Shown piece by piece: positions 50,852 to 51,187 of a stretch of 51,187 nt of DNA (the first letter of the stretch is position 1; each line of letters opens with the position of its first letter). This DNA is from Clostridiales bacterium (GTDB lineage Bacteria; Bacillota; Clostridia; Peptostreptococcales; Anaerovoracaceae). The stretch is taken from positions 1-51,187 of the forward strand of contig SVCQ01000013.1 in NCBI GenBank assembly GCA_015058275.1, written 5' to 3'. The position numbers and the translations under genes were made by a program. The notes below the pieces were generated by a model, which was not told the origin of the DNA, ran no database searches, and saw only the letters and a program-made list of their open reading frames with translations.

Positions 50852-51187
50852 GGCGCGCGGGCGGAATTGTACCGGATATATAGTAGGATCACGGCGGTGC
50901 ATCGCAGAATCGTACAGCTTTAGAGGCGAATCAAACACGACGTATTACAGATAATGGACGGAATATATCGAACGTTATCTCGCACTTATATAAAAACAAT
51001 ACGAAAACAAGCCAATCCCGTTTGAATTAACACTCTTTTAGTGCGAAAATTACGATGCATTTTTCTTTTTGAGGGTTGCGTTTTGAGGCGCAGCCGAGCG
51101 GAGGGAATTTGTCAACTACCCACCGCTTGTAGAAGCGGGGGCTTGTGACTGCCCTGCAGTACGCGGCTTTTGCCTCCTGCATTTGTA
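50852..51187. mobile_element. No gene seen; probable IS200/IS605-like terminal region at the right edge
   Basis: No gene was supported in 50828-51187. From 51110 the sequence has GTCAACTACCCACCGC-TTGTA-GAAGCGGGGGC, a hairpin of the type found at the ends of IS200/IS605/TnpB elements. The complementary strand reads 'AVTSPRFYKRWVV', a recurrent translation artefact of such ends. The element would continue beyond the window on the minus strand. This is from recall of the type, not a search. Confidence 0.4.

Noticed and set aside
49328-50938. 536-codon frame for panE
   Set aside because: The first 228 codons antisense the VanZ-like gene and intergenic DNA. The conserved PanE start is at 50254 with a good ribosome binding site.
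1-51187. tRNA, rRNA or riboswitch
   Set aside because: No cloverleaf arm patterns, rRNA segments or known aptamer cores were recognised by eye; a tRNA and covariance scan was not possible.

Overview
The window looks like a chromosomal piece of a low-complexity-envelope (Gram-positive type) anaerobe of the Bacillota, most likely a Clostridia-class organism with a GC content a little above 50%. This is inferred from an LTA-synthase-like enzyme, a TagO/WecA-type initiating transferase, a CDP-glycerol glycerophosphotransferase-like protein, two LytR-CpsA-Psr (LCP) ligases, a CpsB/CpsC/CpsD phosphotyrosine module, sigma-A type promoters with AGGAGG ribosome binding sites, and Ala/Lys-rich secreted proteins. 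No outer-membrane gene is seen. A family-level placement (for example Anaerovoracaceae-like) is only a guess.

Layout. 1-358: decayed 3' end of an IS200/IS605-type (TnpB) element ending right at the start codon of an ATP-grasp gene. 362-7469: ATP-grasp enzyme, CapK/PaaK-like adenylate-forming enzyme, a minus-strand pair (GT2 glycosyltransferase and NAD-dependent epimerase), a secreted L,D-transpeptidase and a Wzx-type flippase. 7543-13046: LTA-synthase-like membrane phosphotransferase, then a minus-strand pair (small anchored protein, GT-C-like membrane protein). 13138-23222: dTDP-glucose 4,6-dehydratase (rfbB), a GIY-YIG gene embedded in REP-like repeats, a WecE-type aminotransferase, a CDP-glycerol glycerophosphotransferase-like protein, glucose-6-phosphate isomerase, a secreted protein with an extreme Lys-rich tail, TagO and an LCP ligase. 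23262-23490: a 64-bp tandem array of hairpins. 23631-33085: membrane protein, DegT-like protein (minus), then GT2, ATP-grasp, a pair of 4-TM SMR/EamA-like subunits, a YfhO-family GT-C protein and an acyltransferase, i.e. a lipid-linked-sugar decoration cassette. 33143-39984: small HTH regulator and two large secreted proteins that share a C-terminal domain. 40008-44414: small HTH protein, then the LCP-CpsC-CpsD-(small secreted protein)-CpsB module. 44543-45171: an AbiEi antitoxin followed by only a 12-codon stub of its AbiEii toxin. 45292-49160: TPR-like protein, the housekeeping rpsF-ssb-rpsR operon, and an anchored FN3/beta-propeller protein. 49328-50827: ketopantoate reductase (panE) and a VanZ-like membrane protein, followed by a second probable IS200/IS605-like end at the right edge.

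How it works together. Most of the window builds, exports, modifies and attaches a cell-wall glycopolymer. TagO starts the undecaprenyl-linked chain; RfbB and WecE make a dTDP-4-amino-4,6-dideoxy sugar; the flippase and the glycerophosphotransferase-like enzymes extend or export it; LCP proteins attach it; CpsBCD control chain length. The GT2/SMR/YfhO set would add side sugars on the outer face, and the acyltransferase would acylate. Secreted proteins with very basic ends are plausible binders of that anionic wall.

The most unusual features are a REP-like palindromic repeat family that flanks a GIY-YIG nuclease gene with identical 35-bp copies exactly 400 bp apart, the 64-bp hairpin array, a consensus promoter nested in a terminator that predicts a leaderless flippase mRNA, and the orphan AbiEi antitoxin. 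No tRNA, rRNA or CRISPR array was recognised.
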